From Zobellia nedashkovskayae (GTDB taxonomy: Bacteria; Bacteroidota; Bacteroidia; Flavobacteriales; Flavobacteriaceae), in NCBI RefSeq assembly GCF_015330125.1, contig NZ_JADDXR010000002.1, forward strand, positions 806,001 through 870,000: DNA of 64,000 nucleotides, read 5' to 3'. The position numbers and the translations under genes are program-made. The notes below the pieces were generated by a model that saw nothing but the letters and a program-made list of their open reading frames with translations, did no database searches and was not told the origin of the DNA. The stretch's first letter is position 1, and the number at the start of each line of letters is the position of its first letter. This document shows, piece by piece, positions 25,000 to 33,370 of this stretch.

Positions 25000-25452
25000 T
25001 CAGTCTCTATACTTCCCTATGATATCAGAAATGTGAATACGATAAACAATAGGACTTGCTTCCTTTTCCATTTTACTGGAAAAATCTTTTATAAATTCAA
25101 GCCTCTTCCCTTTCGTTCTAAAAATGGTTTCCTTAACTCCTTTTGTAAAAGTATGCAGGCATTTTTTTGCTGTACTACCCTTTAGTTCTTCAAAAGTGCC
25201 ATTAATCAATACGGAACGCCATGTAAACATAGAAACTATGTCCTCTACTTGTAAGGAAACATGCTTATATGTTCTCATAGATAGTATTTTATGACCTGGA
25301 GCAGAATAACTGATTATACTTTTATTCTCTGCATCAAAGAAGTATGTTACCGGCACAATAAATGGGCTTCTGCCCCCTATATATGCTAAATGACCCACAT
25401 AATTGTCACTTAAAAGCGACATACATTCCGAAATTTCCAAGTCTTTTACCAT
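25000..25452 (-). CDS. Pyridoxamine 5'-phosphate oxidase-like flavin-binding protein
   Basis: A 150-residue split-barrel protein of the pyridoxamine phosphate oxidase-like group. Typical segments are MSLLSDNYVGHLAYIGGRSPFIVPVTYFF (about 11-39), SAPGHKILSMRTYKHVSLQVEDI and the W-x-S-V-L-I-N-G-T-F-E-E strand. Members bind FMN, F420 or heme. It lies inside the nos operon, 13 bases after nosL and before nosD. A flavin or heme role in the N2O pathway or in NO handling is possible but inferred from position only. Confidence 0.82.
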   Translation of the reverse strand: MVKDLEISECMSLLSDNYVGHLAYIGGRSPFIVPVTYFFDAENKSIISYSAPGHKILSMRTYKHVSLQVEDIVSMFTWRSVLINGTFEELKGSTAKKCLHTFTKGVKETIFRTKGKRLEFIKDFSSKMEKEASPIVYRIHISDIIGKYRD

Positions 25453-25465
25453 AGTTCCTACAGAT

Positions 25466-25912
25466 TTAAAAAGGATTATCTTTTTCGAATTTATCCTTTA
25501 ATTCGGTCCAAGTATATAATGTTCCTGAATTGCTCAACTGTGCCCTACTTGCTTCGTCTTCATTTGCAAAAGCAGTTAAAAACGCTCCCATTGGACTAGG
25601 TATGTTCTCGCTGATTAAATAGGTTGCTTTGGTTGCATCAACAAAAACCCCTGGATCGGTATAATTATTTACACGGTATATAGCAACCGTTTCCGGTTCT
25701 ACATCGCGTAGGTAATTTAACATACATTCCGTTGCATCAAAAGCATAACTTCTACCTTTTTTGGTCATATATTGTGCGGCATGTTGCTTATCTACAATGG
25801 TCATACTGCAAAATTGACATCCTTCCGAACCATATTCTATAGGTTTTGGCTCACTGTTACATGAAGACAATACCAAAAGACATATTACCCATAATACCGT
25901 TAGATTCTTCAT
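25466..25912 (-). CDS. nosL: Copper chaperone lipoprotein NosL
   Basis: A 148-residue lipoprotein with lipobox VLSSC (C at 18) and the NosL Cu(I)-binding motif in YGSEGCQFCSMTIVDKQHAAQ, where Cys and Met are the expected ligands. KKGRSYAFDATECMLNYL is the second conserved block. NosL delivers copper to the CuZ site of NosZ. Its start overlaps the stop of the upstream membrane-protein gene by 4 bases (ATGA). Confidence 0.91.
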   Translation of the reverse strand: MKNLTVLWVICLLVLSSCNSEPKPIEYGSEGCQFCSMTIVDKQHAAQYMTKKGRSYAFDATECMLNYLRDVEPETVAIYRVNNYTDPGVFVDATKATYLISENIPSPMGAFLTAFANEDEASRAQLSNSGTLYTWTELKDKFEKDNPF

Positions 25913-26553
25913 GATGTTGCTAATTTATGATTTTGATGAGATGAATGAGAACCGGTACTTTTCCAGCCTACTAAAAACGCAACTACGGTAAGTGCCATTC
26001 CTACGAACATTAACCATGCACCTGTAGCTGGTATTGAACTTACATCAAAATTCAATAATTTTTTATAGCCAAAAAGCGGTGGTTTATAGGTCATTGGTGT
26101 TCCATCTTCATTAATCACCTTAATTATGGCATGTGGATCTAGGTTAGAACCGTAGTCCGTTAACCAGAGATTAAAATCATACATACCCATAATACCTAAG
26201 ATAGACATTAGTAAGAACCATCCCAAGAAATATCGGTAATCAATTTTACCTAAATACCCTAAAATACCCAATAGCACTCCTAAGAGTACCATACCGATGA
26301 TTACGATAGGAAAGACATTAAACTCCCACATCTCATCAGCTTTAGGAATGGTCTTCATACCTATGTAGTGGTTAAGACCGTCTATATTCTGTAAATCGAA
26401 TTCAGAAACGCCTTGTATACCCGTAATATGAATATTCATACCCAATGGATCCGGGTATTGCGGAGCTCCTAGCATTATATTCCAAAGCGGAAATGCAAAC
26501 AACCCTAATAAACATAAAGCACCGACTATCATTATTATACTTGCCCTTTTCAT
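25909..26553 (-). CDS. nos-associated integral membrane protein
   Basis: A 214-residue membrane protein with four hydrophobic segments (about 5-27, 82-104, 109-128 and 178-196) and a conserved-looking periplasmic loop GMKTIPKADEMWEFNVFPI. The C-terminus is His-rich (HSSHQNHK) and could bind metal. It sits between nosZ and nosL, overlapping nosL, a place where clade II nos clusters often carry an uncharacterised membrane protein. No name is assigned because its relation to NosB is uncertain. Confidence 0.75.
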   Translation of the reverse strand: MKRASIIMIVGALCLLGLFAFPLWNIMLGAPQYPDPLGMNIHITGIQGVSEFDLQNIDGLNHYIGMKTIPKADEMWEFNVFPIVIIGMVLLGVLLGILGYLGKIDYRYFLGWFLLMSILGIMGMYDFNLWLTDYGSNLDPHAIIKVINEDGTPMTYKPPLFGYKKLLNFDVSSIPATGAWLMFVGMALTVVAFLVGWKSTGSHSSHQNHKLATS

Positions 26554-26605
26554 CTTACATCATCTTAAAAAATTAAATCCATCAATCATCTTGGCTTTCA
26601 AATAA

Positions 26606-26640
26606 AAAAGCAGGTCGGTCTTGGTACGCGACCTGCTTTT
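26606..26640 (-). terminator. Terminator or attenuator directly after nosZ
   Basis: AAAAGCAGGTCG (26606-26617) and CGACCTGCTTTT (26629-26640) form a perfect 12-bp stem with an 11-base loop. On the minus strand it is followed by more T. It lies 33 bases after the nosZ stop and before the rest of the nos operon, so it probably allows partial read-through. Confidence 0.85.
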
Positions 26641-26672
26641 CGTTTGAATAATTAATCTACTTTCTCCTGAAC

Positions 26673-28634
26673 CTACTCACCCAAAGACCAAGAAAGGTCA
26701 ATATTGGACTTAGCAGGAGAAACTCTTACATAACCTTGCATCTCTTGGTGCAAAGCAGAACAGAAATCCGTACAGTAAAATGGCCATACGCCTTCTTGCT
26801 TGGGTTCCCAAACCGATGTTTTGGTTTGCCCTGGCATTATTAGTAAACCAGAATTCTTTTGTCCGATCATCATAAAGCCGTGTGGTACATCAAAATCTTG
26901 TTCATGGTTTGTAATATGGAAATATACTTTATCACCAACTTTAATACCCTCTATATTATCTGGAGTAAAGTGACTACGTATCATTGCCATATAGACATGT
27001 ACTTCATTACCATCATGAACAATTCTTGCATCTGAAACATTCTTTGTAGCAAATGGATGTTCGTTTTCTGCCAGTTTATAAATTTTCTGCGATTTGGGCG
27101 CTAATATCGACGCTGGAATAGCTGCTGCGTAATGTGGCTCACCATGTGTTGGAAAATCATAAATAAGCTCCATTTTATCTCCAGAAATATCATACAACTG
27201 TGCAGAGTGTTCTAACTCAGGGCCAGTTGGCAGGTATCTATCTTTGGTAATCTTGTTCATAGACACCAAATATTTACCAAAAGGTTTTCTAGAGTTTCCA
27301 CCAGGAATCATACAGTGGCCAACAGAATAAAATGTTGGTTTTCTATCAATAACCTCCCATGTACCTACTTTCCACTTCACAACTTCCGAAGAAATAAAGA
27401 ACGTGGTATACGCATTACCTTGACCATCAAACTCAGTATGTAATGGACCTAATCCTCCACTTTTTACCTGACCAGCCAACACGTCTTCGAATTTTAAAAT
27501 AGGAAGACCATAAGCTTCACCATCAAATTTTTTACCGTCAATTGCAGCAATCATTTTATCAAACGAGAATACCGTAAGATCTGCAGAAAGCTTTCCGTTT
27601 CCAACAATATAATCTCCTGTTGGATTTACATCTACCCCGTGTGGAGATTTTGGTGTTGGCATAAAGAATATAGCACCAGGTACTTTTGTAGGATCTACAG
27701 TAAGCACTTCTTTTTTCATGGTTGAAGTAGCACTATGTGTCTCATCGCTATACACATTATGTGTATAATTTGCAGGTACCATTGTACCTCCTCCATTTTC
27801 TACATACTCCTCAATTTTCTTCCAGTTTACAGCTGCAATAAAATCTTTATCATTTTGAGAAGCATTAACCTCTAATAGCGAATTAGCTTCTTCTGTGTTA
27901 TACGTAGTAAAGAAAAACCATCCGTGGGATTTTCCTCTTCCTGGATGCGATAAATCATAGTTAAAACCTGGCATTATCAATTGGAATTTTATATCCATGC
28001 TGCCAGTCTCAGGTTCTACACTAATAAAAGACAAGGCACCTTTAAAGTTTCCTTTATAATCTTTTATAGGCATATCTCTTTGTGGAATAGGAACTGAAAA
28101 ACGTGTTCCGGCCACTACATATTCTGAATTCTCTGTGATGTATGATGAACTGTGGTTACCTGCACTATTAGGAACTTCTATAATCTCCGCAGTTTCAAAC
28201 GTTTTTAGGTCAATTCTTGCTATACGCGGCGTGTTGTTACCATTTATAAATAACCATCTACCATCTAATTCTCCATTAGTCTGAGAAATATCCGGGTGGT
28301 GAGAATCGTCTGCAGGTATAAAACCGAAAGAAGTTTCTAACATAGGTTTTGTCTCTTCCGAATACCCATATCCATTGGTTGGAAATTGAGAAAAAACAGG
28401 AATTTCTTTGAACATACGTCCGGAAGGGAGACCATAAACGGCTACATTACCGCTATATCCACCAGACATAAAGGCGTAAAACTCATCGTGTTCGCCTGGG
28501 GCTACATATACTTTCTCCGCATTATTGGAAGCAAGCGCTCCATTTGATGAAGCTTTGCCGTTTTGATCGCCGCAACCTGAAAGAAACAGGACCGACCCTA
28601 GTATAGCTACCAGGTATAATGAATACTTTTTCAT
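26673..28634 (-). CDS. nosZ: Nitrous oxide reductase, clade II (Sec/lipoprotein type)
   Basis: A 653-residue nitrous oxide reductase converting N2O to N2. The leader MKKYSLYLVAILGSVLFLSGC has no twin-arginine motif and ends in a lipobox, as in clade II Sec-type enzymes. CuZ histidine motifs appear in order: DDSHHPDIS, DLSHPGRGKSHGW, SPHGVDVNPTGDY, LHTEFDGQGNAY and GEPHYAAA. The C-terminal CuA domain carries CTDFCSALHQEM. Length is normal for clade II. It follows the cytochrome c lipoprotein gene by 54 bases and is followed by a strong hairpin. No nir or nor gene is in the window. Confidence 0.96.
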   Translation of the reverse strand: MKKYSLYLVAILGSVLFLSGCGDQNGKASSNGALASNNAEKVYVAPGEHDEFYAFMSGGYSGNVAVYGLPSGRMFKEIPVFSQFPTNGYGYSEETKPMLETSFGFIPADDSHHPDISQTNGELDGRWLFINGNNTPRIARIDLKTFETAEIIEVPNSAGNHSSSYITENSEYVVAGTRFSVPIPQRDMPIKDYKGNFKGALSFISVEPETGSMDIKFQLIMPGFNYDLSHPGRGKSHGWFFFTTYNTEEANSLLEVNASQNDKDFIAAVNWKKIEEYVENGGGTMVPANYTHNVYSDETHSATSTMKKEVLTVDPTKVPGAIFFMPTPKSPHGVDVNPTGDYIVGNGKLSADLTVFSFDKMIAAIDGKKFDGEAYGLPILKFEDVLAGQVKSGGLGPLHTEFDGQGNAYTTFFISSEVVKWKVGTWEVIDRKPTFYSVGHCMIPGGNSRKPFGKYLVSMNKITKDRYLPTGPELEHSAQLYDISGDKMELIYDFPTHGEPHYAAAIPASILAPKSQKIYKLAENEHPFATKNVSDARIVHDGNEVHVYMAMIRSHFTPDNIEGIKVGDKVYFHITNHEQDFDVPHGFMMIGQKNSGLLIMPGQTKTSVWEPKQEGVWPFYCTDFCSALHQEMQGYVRVSPAKSNIDLSWSLGE

Positions 28635-28688
28635 CTGATATGTATTTGTGGTTATTTTATTAAAGCCTATAAGAGCTTTGAATGTTTA

Positions 28689-29201
28689 CTATTCTAATGT
28701 TCTAAAATATTCGAGTATGCTACGAGCTTGATCTTCGGTCAACCCTTGGTTGGCCATTGGCGCACCATTAAATTCTGCCATAAGCTCTTTTGCCAAAGGA
28801 TCTTCTTTAACCATAACTTCAGGATTAAGAATCATGTTCATTACCCATTCTGGGCTACGTCTTTTTAAAACACCTGTTGGAGCCGGACCAATGAATTTTT
28901 TATCTATTCTATGACAAGCCATACACATTTGGCTGTAAGTTTCTTCACCTTTTTTAGCCAATGCCATGTCAATATCTGGGGACAAAGTCACCGATTTTAT
29001 AGGACCTACTCCTTTGTTTTCTAGATAAACACGTTCAGATGGTGAAACCGTACTAGTAGCCGCAACAGCTTCTGCTGGTTTCTCTGTTTTAGTTTTTTCA
29101 CGGTCTACGCTAAATCCTTCTTTCTTTTTTTCTTCTTTACCCCCACAGGCCATAAGTAAGAGTGAAAAAAATATCACGGTACTTCTTATTACAATCTTCA
29201 T
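28689..29201 (-). CDS. c-type cytochrome lipoprotein, likely NosZ electron donor
   Basis: A 170-residue monoheme cytochrome c. The frame is open to 29372, but the ATG at 29201 (MKIVIRSTVIFFSLLLMAC) gives a lipoprotein signal with lipobox LLMAC and keeps the promoter elements upstream. A charged linker rich in Lys, Glu and Ala (about 20-55) precedes a cytochrome domain with CMACH and IGPAPTGVLKRR, and a Met ligand in GAPMANQGL. It is the first gene of the nos operon. Donating electrons to NosZ is inferred from adjacency. Confidence 0.87.
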   Translation of the reverse strand: MKIVIRSTVIFFSLLLMACGGKEEKKKEGFSVDREKTKTEKPAEAVAATSTVSPSERVYLENKGVGPIKSVTLSPDIDMALAKKGEETYSQMCMACHRIDKKFIGPAPTGVLKRRSPEWVMNMILNPEVMVKEDPLAKELMAEFNGAPMANQGLTEDQARSILEYFRTLE

Positions 29202-29231
29202 TTTAAGTAGTTTATAGATTAATATATTGGG

Positions 29232-29307
29232 TAAATGTATGAGGAATGAATAGGCAAAAACATGATATAAATCAGTATTGGGCATAAAAAGGATAAAATT
29301 GTCCTTT
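29232..29307 (-). promoter_or_regulatory. nos operon promoter: Fnr-type box plus Rrf2-type operator
   Basis: TGATATAAATCA (29263-29274) is a perfect TGAT-N4-ATCA box. On the minus strand TACATTTA (29239-29232) starts 29.5 bases from its centre. Upstream lies AGGATAAAATTGTCCT (29290-29305), identical to the repeat before ric, inside AAAGGA-N8-TCCTTT. Its centre is 29 bases from the Fnr-box centre, so both proteins could bind together. Regulation by oxygen and NO is inferred. Confidence 0.72.
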
Positions 29308-29388
29308 ATTTTTAATTTATTACTGAAACTGGGTTTCCAAGAAAATTGTAAATTCATGAATTGACCGAACAAAACCCTAATTTATTAC

Positions 29389-30780
29389 ATGAAACAAGAC
29401 AACTCACGAAGGTATTTTCTAAAAAAAGCAGCTCTAGGTTCAGCAGCAATGACCTCCGCCCCCTTTATTTTATCCGCATCAAAAAATGAAAGCATCCTTA
29501 TGCAACGAGAATACGAAACCAACGTATTCTCTTCTAATGACCATATAAACCTAGCGCTGATTGGAACCGGCATTCAAGGTATTTTTGACACCCAGGCCGC
29601 ACTAACCGTTTCAGGCATACAATTAGTTGCCGCCTGTGACCTTTATACAGGAAGATTGGATAGGGCCAAGGAACTATGGGGCGATGCTATTTTCACCACT
29701 CGCGACTATAGAGAAATTCTAAATAGAAAAGATATTGATGCCGTTATCATTGCTACTCCCGATCATTGGCATAAGAAAATAGTTATAGATGCCCTTAAGG
29801 CAGGCAAACATGTATATTGCGAAAAACCTATGGTGCAACATTGGGAAGATGGCCAAGCCATTATTTCTGCGCAGACAGCTTCTGGGAAAATATGTCAGGT
29901 AGGTAGCCAAGGCATGTCTTCTTTAGGAAACGACAAGGCCAAACAATTATATTTAGATGGCGCCATTGGTGATATTGTAATGCTAGATTTTTACAACGAC
30001 CGTTACTCCGCTGAAGGTGCTTGGCAATACCCAATTCCACCAGATGCAAGCAAAGAAACAGTTGATTTTGACACTTTTTTAGGGAAAGCCCCAAAGGTTC
30101 CTTTTGAGTCCGAACGTTTTTTTAGATGGAGAAATTATAAAGATTACGGTACTGGTGTTGCCGGAGACCTTTTTGTTCACGCATTCTCTACACTAAACCA
30201 TGTAATTGATTCCCACGGACCCAACCGAGCTATGGCTACCGGTGGACTACGCTATTGGAAAGATGGTAGAGATGTTCCCGATGTTAGCATTACCCTTTAT
30301 GACTACCCAAAAACAGAAACCCAAGCAGCATTTAACGCTGCTTTTCGTATAAATTTCATTGCCGGAAGTGGCGGTGGTAGTGGCTTTAAATTAGTGGGTA
30401 CCGAGGGTGAAATGGAAATTGGACAAAATTCTGTTTCCCTTACGCGTTCAAAACTTAGCTTGGTACCAAGTGGGTATTCTATGATCTCTTTTCCTGAAGC
30501 CATGCAAGAAAAGATTAAGAACGGGTATGCCCAGCAAAATCTGGAAACACGAGCATCTGCTTTAAAAACGGGAACTAGTAAGTGGGAAGCACCAAAGGAT
30601 TATAAAGGTGGACATCATGACCATTTTTACAATTTCTTCAAAGCCATACGTGAGAACGGAAAAGTAATTCAGAACCCTACATTTGGACTTAGAGCTGCCG
30701 GAGCCGCACTATTGGCCAATGAAAGCTACTACAAAAAAGAGCCTGTAAATTGGGATCCTACAGAAATGAAAATGGTATAA
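29389..30780 (+). CDS. Gfo/Idh/MocA-family oxidoreductase, exported
   Basis: A 463-residue NAD(P)-dependent oxidoreductase of the Gfo/Idh/MocA family. The leader contains a twin-arginine motif (SRRYFLKKAALG) and a hydrophobic stretch, indicating Tat export with bound cofactor. The Rossmann motif LIGTGIQG (about 57-64) and the catalytic-lysine block HVYCEKPMVQHWEDG (about 143-157) are present. Such exported members often act on glycosides or sugars in marine Bacteroidota. The substrate here is unknown. It is divergent from the nos operon and monocistronic. Confidence 0.86.
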   Translation: MKQDNSRRYFLKKAALGSAAMTSAPFILSASKNESILMQREYETNVFSSNDHINLALIGTGIQGIFDTQAALTVSGIQLVAACDLYTGRLDRAKELWGDAIFTTRDYREILNRKDIDAVIIATPDHWHKKIVIDALKAGKHVYCEKPMVQHWEDGQAIISAQTASGKICQVGSQGMSSLGNDKAKQLYLDGAIGDIVMLDFYNDRYSAEGAWQYPIPPDASKETVDFDTFLGKAPKVPFESERFFRWRNYKDYGTGVAGDLFVHAFSTLNHVIDSHGPNRAMATGGLRYWKDGRDVPDVSITLYDYPKTETQAAFNAAFRINFIAGSGGGSGFKLVGTEGEMEIGQNSVSLTRSKLSLVPSGYSMISFPEAMQEKIKNGYAQQNLETRASALKTGTSKWEAPKDYKGGHHDHFYNFFKAIRENGKVIQNPTFGLRAAGAALLANESYYKKEPVNWDPTEMKMV

Positions 30781-30781
30781 C

Positions 30782-30815
30782 AAAAAAGGGCGGCCCGTGT
30801 AAAACGTACCGCCCT
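30782..30815 (-). terminator. Terminator of the hemN-usp unit
   Basis: On the minus strand AGGGCGG (30815-30809) pairs with CCGCCCT (30793-30787), followed by a run of six T. It ends the leftward hemN-usp transcript. There is no T-run for the plus-strand gene that converges here. Confidence 0.8.
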
Positions 30816-30839
30816 AATAGTTGCGTAGTTTAAGTGCAT

Positions 30840-31661
30840 CTATATTTTAAAGGTCACCACTGGTATTTTAGAATGATTGACCACATCTTCACCAATACTG
30901 CCCATAAAGAAATGAGATAAGCCTTTACGACCATGGGTAGAGATACCTATGGCATCGGCACTATTATTTTCACTATAGTTTAGAACACCTCGTTCTACAC
31001 TATAATCATTATATATTTCAACCTGTAAAGCTTCATTTACCTTACCAATAAAATTATTTATACGTGTATAAATATCACCTGAACTTAAGAAATCATCTCC
31101 TGGTGTGTTGATATAAACCAAATCCAAATTAGCCTTTAACATCTCTGCAAATGCTTTTGCTTTTTGAAAAGCAAGAACACTCTCTTCTCTAAAGTCGGAT
31201 GCAAATACAAAACGGTCAATTTTAAAATCAGGTATTTCATTTTTGATGACCAATACAGGTATCTCTGCATTACGCACTACTTTCTCCGCATTAGAACCTA
31301 TAAAGATTTCCTCAAGACCATCAGACCCATGAGAGCCCATTACAATAAGCTCAGCATTATGCTCAGCAGCAATTTCATTCACCTCGCTAAACACTTTATA
31401 ATGCTTAATGATCGGCGTAACCTTTACCCCTTGTAAGTAAGGTTTTTTCAAAAATTCATTAAATCTTTTTTCCGCTAGCTTAATTAGAAAAACAGTTTGT
31501 TCAGGATGAAAACCTTCTGAAGAAGTTATCATAGCCTGATTCAGTTCTAACATATGTAATGCCAGTATTTCCGAACCATGCTTTTCAGCTAATGATACAG
31601 CAACTTTAAGGGCATTTTCAGATTGTTCGGAAAAATCTAGAGGTACTATAATTTTTTTCAT
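30840..31661 (-). CDS. Universal stress protein, two domains
   Basis: A 273-residue tandem Usp protein. Both halves are well kept: the first ends GSHGSDGLEEIFIGSNAEKVVR and the second ends ISTHGRKGLSHFFMGSIGEDVV, each with the G-x2-G-x9-GS ATP-binding signature. It starts 31 bases after the hemN stop and has no promoter of its own visible, so it is likely co-transcribed with hemN under the Fnr-type box. It is a paralogue of the Usp at 5.1 kb, whose second domain is more degenerate. Confidence 0.87.
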   Translation of the reverse strand: MKKIIVPLDFSEQSENALKVAVSLAEKHGSEILALHMLELNQAMITSSEGFHPEQTVFLIKLAEKRFNEFLKKPYLQGVKVTPIIKHYKVFSEVNEIAAEHNAELIVMGSHGSDGLEEIFIGSNAEKVVRNAEIPVLVIKNEIPDFKIDRFVFASDFREESVLAFQKAKAFAEMLKANLDLVYINTPGDDFLSSGDIYTRINNFIGKVNEALQVEIYNDYSVERGVLNYSENNSADAIGISTHGRKGLSHFFMGSIGEDVVNHSKIPVVTFKI

Positions 31662-31692
31662 GATATTTCTATTTTATAAGATTAGGGATATA

Positions 31693-33054
31693 TTAAACTG
31701 TCATTGAAAATAGTCTTTTTTCTGGTTCTTTCTTATGTAAAAGCACATCAAAAGCCATACAAATATTCCGAATGAACGGACGGCCTTTTTCCGTTACCGC
31801 CACACCATCTTCTTTTATAGTAAGTAAATTATCTTGTTCCATTTCCTGCAACCTATCGGTTACTTCCTCTGTTCTCTCAAAACGAAGGTTCTCATTGGCC
31901 CATGACGTTTCAAAACCACACATTAAATTTAAGATATGCTTTCTTATCATTCGGTCTTCATTAGTTAAGATATGACCTCTATAAACAGGAATAACGTCGT
32001 TTTCTACCAAATGTTGGTATTCTTCAATACCCTTTACATTTTGGGCAAAACCATACCAGCTATCACTTATGCTCGATGCACCCAAACCAATCATAGCTTG
32101 TGTTTTTGATGCGGTATATCCCATAAAATTACGATGTAAACTACCTGTCTCCATAGATTCATAAAGTGAATCTGATGAAAGCGCAAAATGGTCCATACCA
32201 ATTTCATGATAACCTACTTCTGCCAACAAGGCCTTACCAGTTTCGTATTGTTGTCTTTTTTCATCTGCAGTAGGTAAATCCGCATCTTTATAACCTCTTT
32301 GTCCATTTCCTTTTAGCCAAGGCACATGGGCATAGCTGTAAAACGCCAACCTATCTGGTCGCAACTCTTTGGTTCGCAAAATAGTTTCGCGAACATGCTC
32401 TTCTTTTTGAAAAGGAAGACCAAAAATAATATCATGACCTATTGAAGTATAGCCAATTTCCCTTGCCCATTCCGTAACGTTTTTTACGTTCGCAAAAGGT
32501 TGGATACGGTGTATAGCTTGCTGTACTTTTACATTATAATCCTGCACACCAAAACTAACGCGTCTAAAACCTACATCGTATAAAGCTTGTAAATGTTCTT
32601 TGGTAGTGTTATTGGGATGACCTTCAAAGCTGAATTCATAATTTTCAGCTCTTTTTGCCATACTAAAAATACCTTTGATAAGGTTTTCTAAATTCTGAGG
32701 CGTGAAAAAGGTGGGTGTACCACCTCCCAAATGCAGTTCTTTTATAATTGGTCTTTCAGAAAATAAATCACAATACAGCTTCCATTCTTTTAATACGGAC
32801 CGTATGTACGGCTCTTCTACTTCATGCCTTTGAGTAATACGTTTATGACAACCACAAAATGTGCACATACTCTCGCAAAAAGGTAGATGTATATAAAGGC
32901 TTATACCTTCTGTTGCATTGCTTTCATCAAAACTTTGAATTAAGCTGGATTGCCATTTTTTACTAGAAAAAGTATCCATATTCCAATATGGAACAGTAGG
33001 ATAACTAGTATACCTTGGGCCTGCAACATTATATTTCTGAACTAAACTGCACAT
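31693..33054 (-). CDS. hemN: Oxygen-independent coproporphyrinogen III oxidase
   Basis: A 453-residue radical SAM enzyme that makes protoporphyrinogen without oxygen, supplying heme for cbb3 oxidase and cytochromes at low oxygen. The Fe-S/SAM motif CESMCTFCGC is followed by ELHLGGGTPTFF. YNVAGPRYTSYPTVPYW and FSFEGHPNNTTKEHL are HemN signatures. The frame extends to an ATG at 33078, but that codon lies inside the predicted -7 element TAGATTTG (33083-33076). The ATG at 33054 (MCSLVQKYN) is therefore chosen. Confidence 0.93.
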   Translation of the reverse strand: MCSLVQKYNVAGPRYTSYPTVPYWNMDTFSSKKWQSSLIQSFDESNATEGISLYIHLPFCESMCTFCGCHKRITQRHEVEEPYIRSVLKEWKLYCDLFSERPIIKELHLGGGTPTFFTPQNLENLIKGIFSMAKRAENYEFSFEGHPNNTTKEHLQALYDVGFRRVSFGVQDYNVKVQQAIHRIQPFANVKNVTEWAREIGYTSIGHDIIFGLPFQKEEHVRETILRTKELRPDRLAFYSYAHVPWLKGNGQRGYKDADLPTADEKRQQYETGKALLAEVGYHEIGMDHFALSSDSLYESMETGSLHRNFMGYTASKTQAMIGLGASSISDSWYGFAQNVKGIEEYQHLVENDVIPVYRGHILTNEDRMIRKHILNLMCGFETSWANENLRFERTEEVTDRLQEMEQDNLLTIKEDGVAVTEKGRPFIRNICMAFDVLLHKKEPEKRLFSMTV

Positions 33055-33075
33055 AGATCGTATCTTGATTTGATA

Positions 33076-33118
33076 CAAATCTAGCCTTGTTCACCTTTCT
33101 AAAATATGATAATTGTCA
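33076..33118 (-). promoter_or_regulatory. Fnr-type promoter of hemN
   Basis: TGATAATTGTCA (33107-33118) is an Fnr-type dyad. On the minus strand a perfect -7 element TAGATTTG (33083-33076) starts 29.5 bases from its centre. The element overlaps the first possible hemN ATG and so supports the internal start at 33054. Confidence 0.72.
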
Positions 33119-33150
33119 GGTATAGGGAATTAGCGCATTCATTCAACAAG

Positions 33151-33360
33151 CTAAAGCTCTTCGCAAACGAACCCTTGTTTTTGTAAGAGTGAAGTTACAA
33201 TAGAGGAACATTTACGGGTTTCGACCCGGAGGATTTTATCACAATCCTCCAAGTCAAAATTCCATTTTCCTTCTGGCTCTACTACCCGATTCAATAACGG
33301 TTTCAATCTTTTTATATGTTTATTTTTTAAGACCGATGTTTTAAAAACCAATACTACCAT
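33151..33360 (-). CDS. Small conserved protein of the DinB operon
   Basis: A 69-residue soluble protein starting MVVLVFKTSVLKNKHIKRLKP and containing WNFDLEDCDKILRVE. Its alternating strand and helix pattern recalls a small ferredoxin-like (HMA-size) fold but lacks the CxxC metal motif. The longer frame to 33540 overlaps the DinB gene and is rejected. It begins 10 bases after the DinB stop, so the two form an operon. Function unknown. A DNA- or protein-binding regulator partner is only a guess. Confidence 0.66.
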   Translation of the reverse strand: MVVLVFKTSVLKNKHIKRLKPLLNRVVEPEGKWNFDLEDCDKILRVETRKCSSIVTSLLQKQGFVCEEL

Positions 33361-33370
33361 CTTCTGTAGA

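Noticed and set aside
29202..29372. 171-base upstream extension of the cytochrome c frame
   Set aside because: It runs across the Fnr-type and Rrf2-type sites and hides a clear lipoprotein signal that begins at 29201.
33055..33078. First possible ATG of hemN at 33078
   Set aside because: The codon is inside the predicted -7 element TAGATTTG of the Fnr-type promoter. HemN homology begins after the second ATG.
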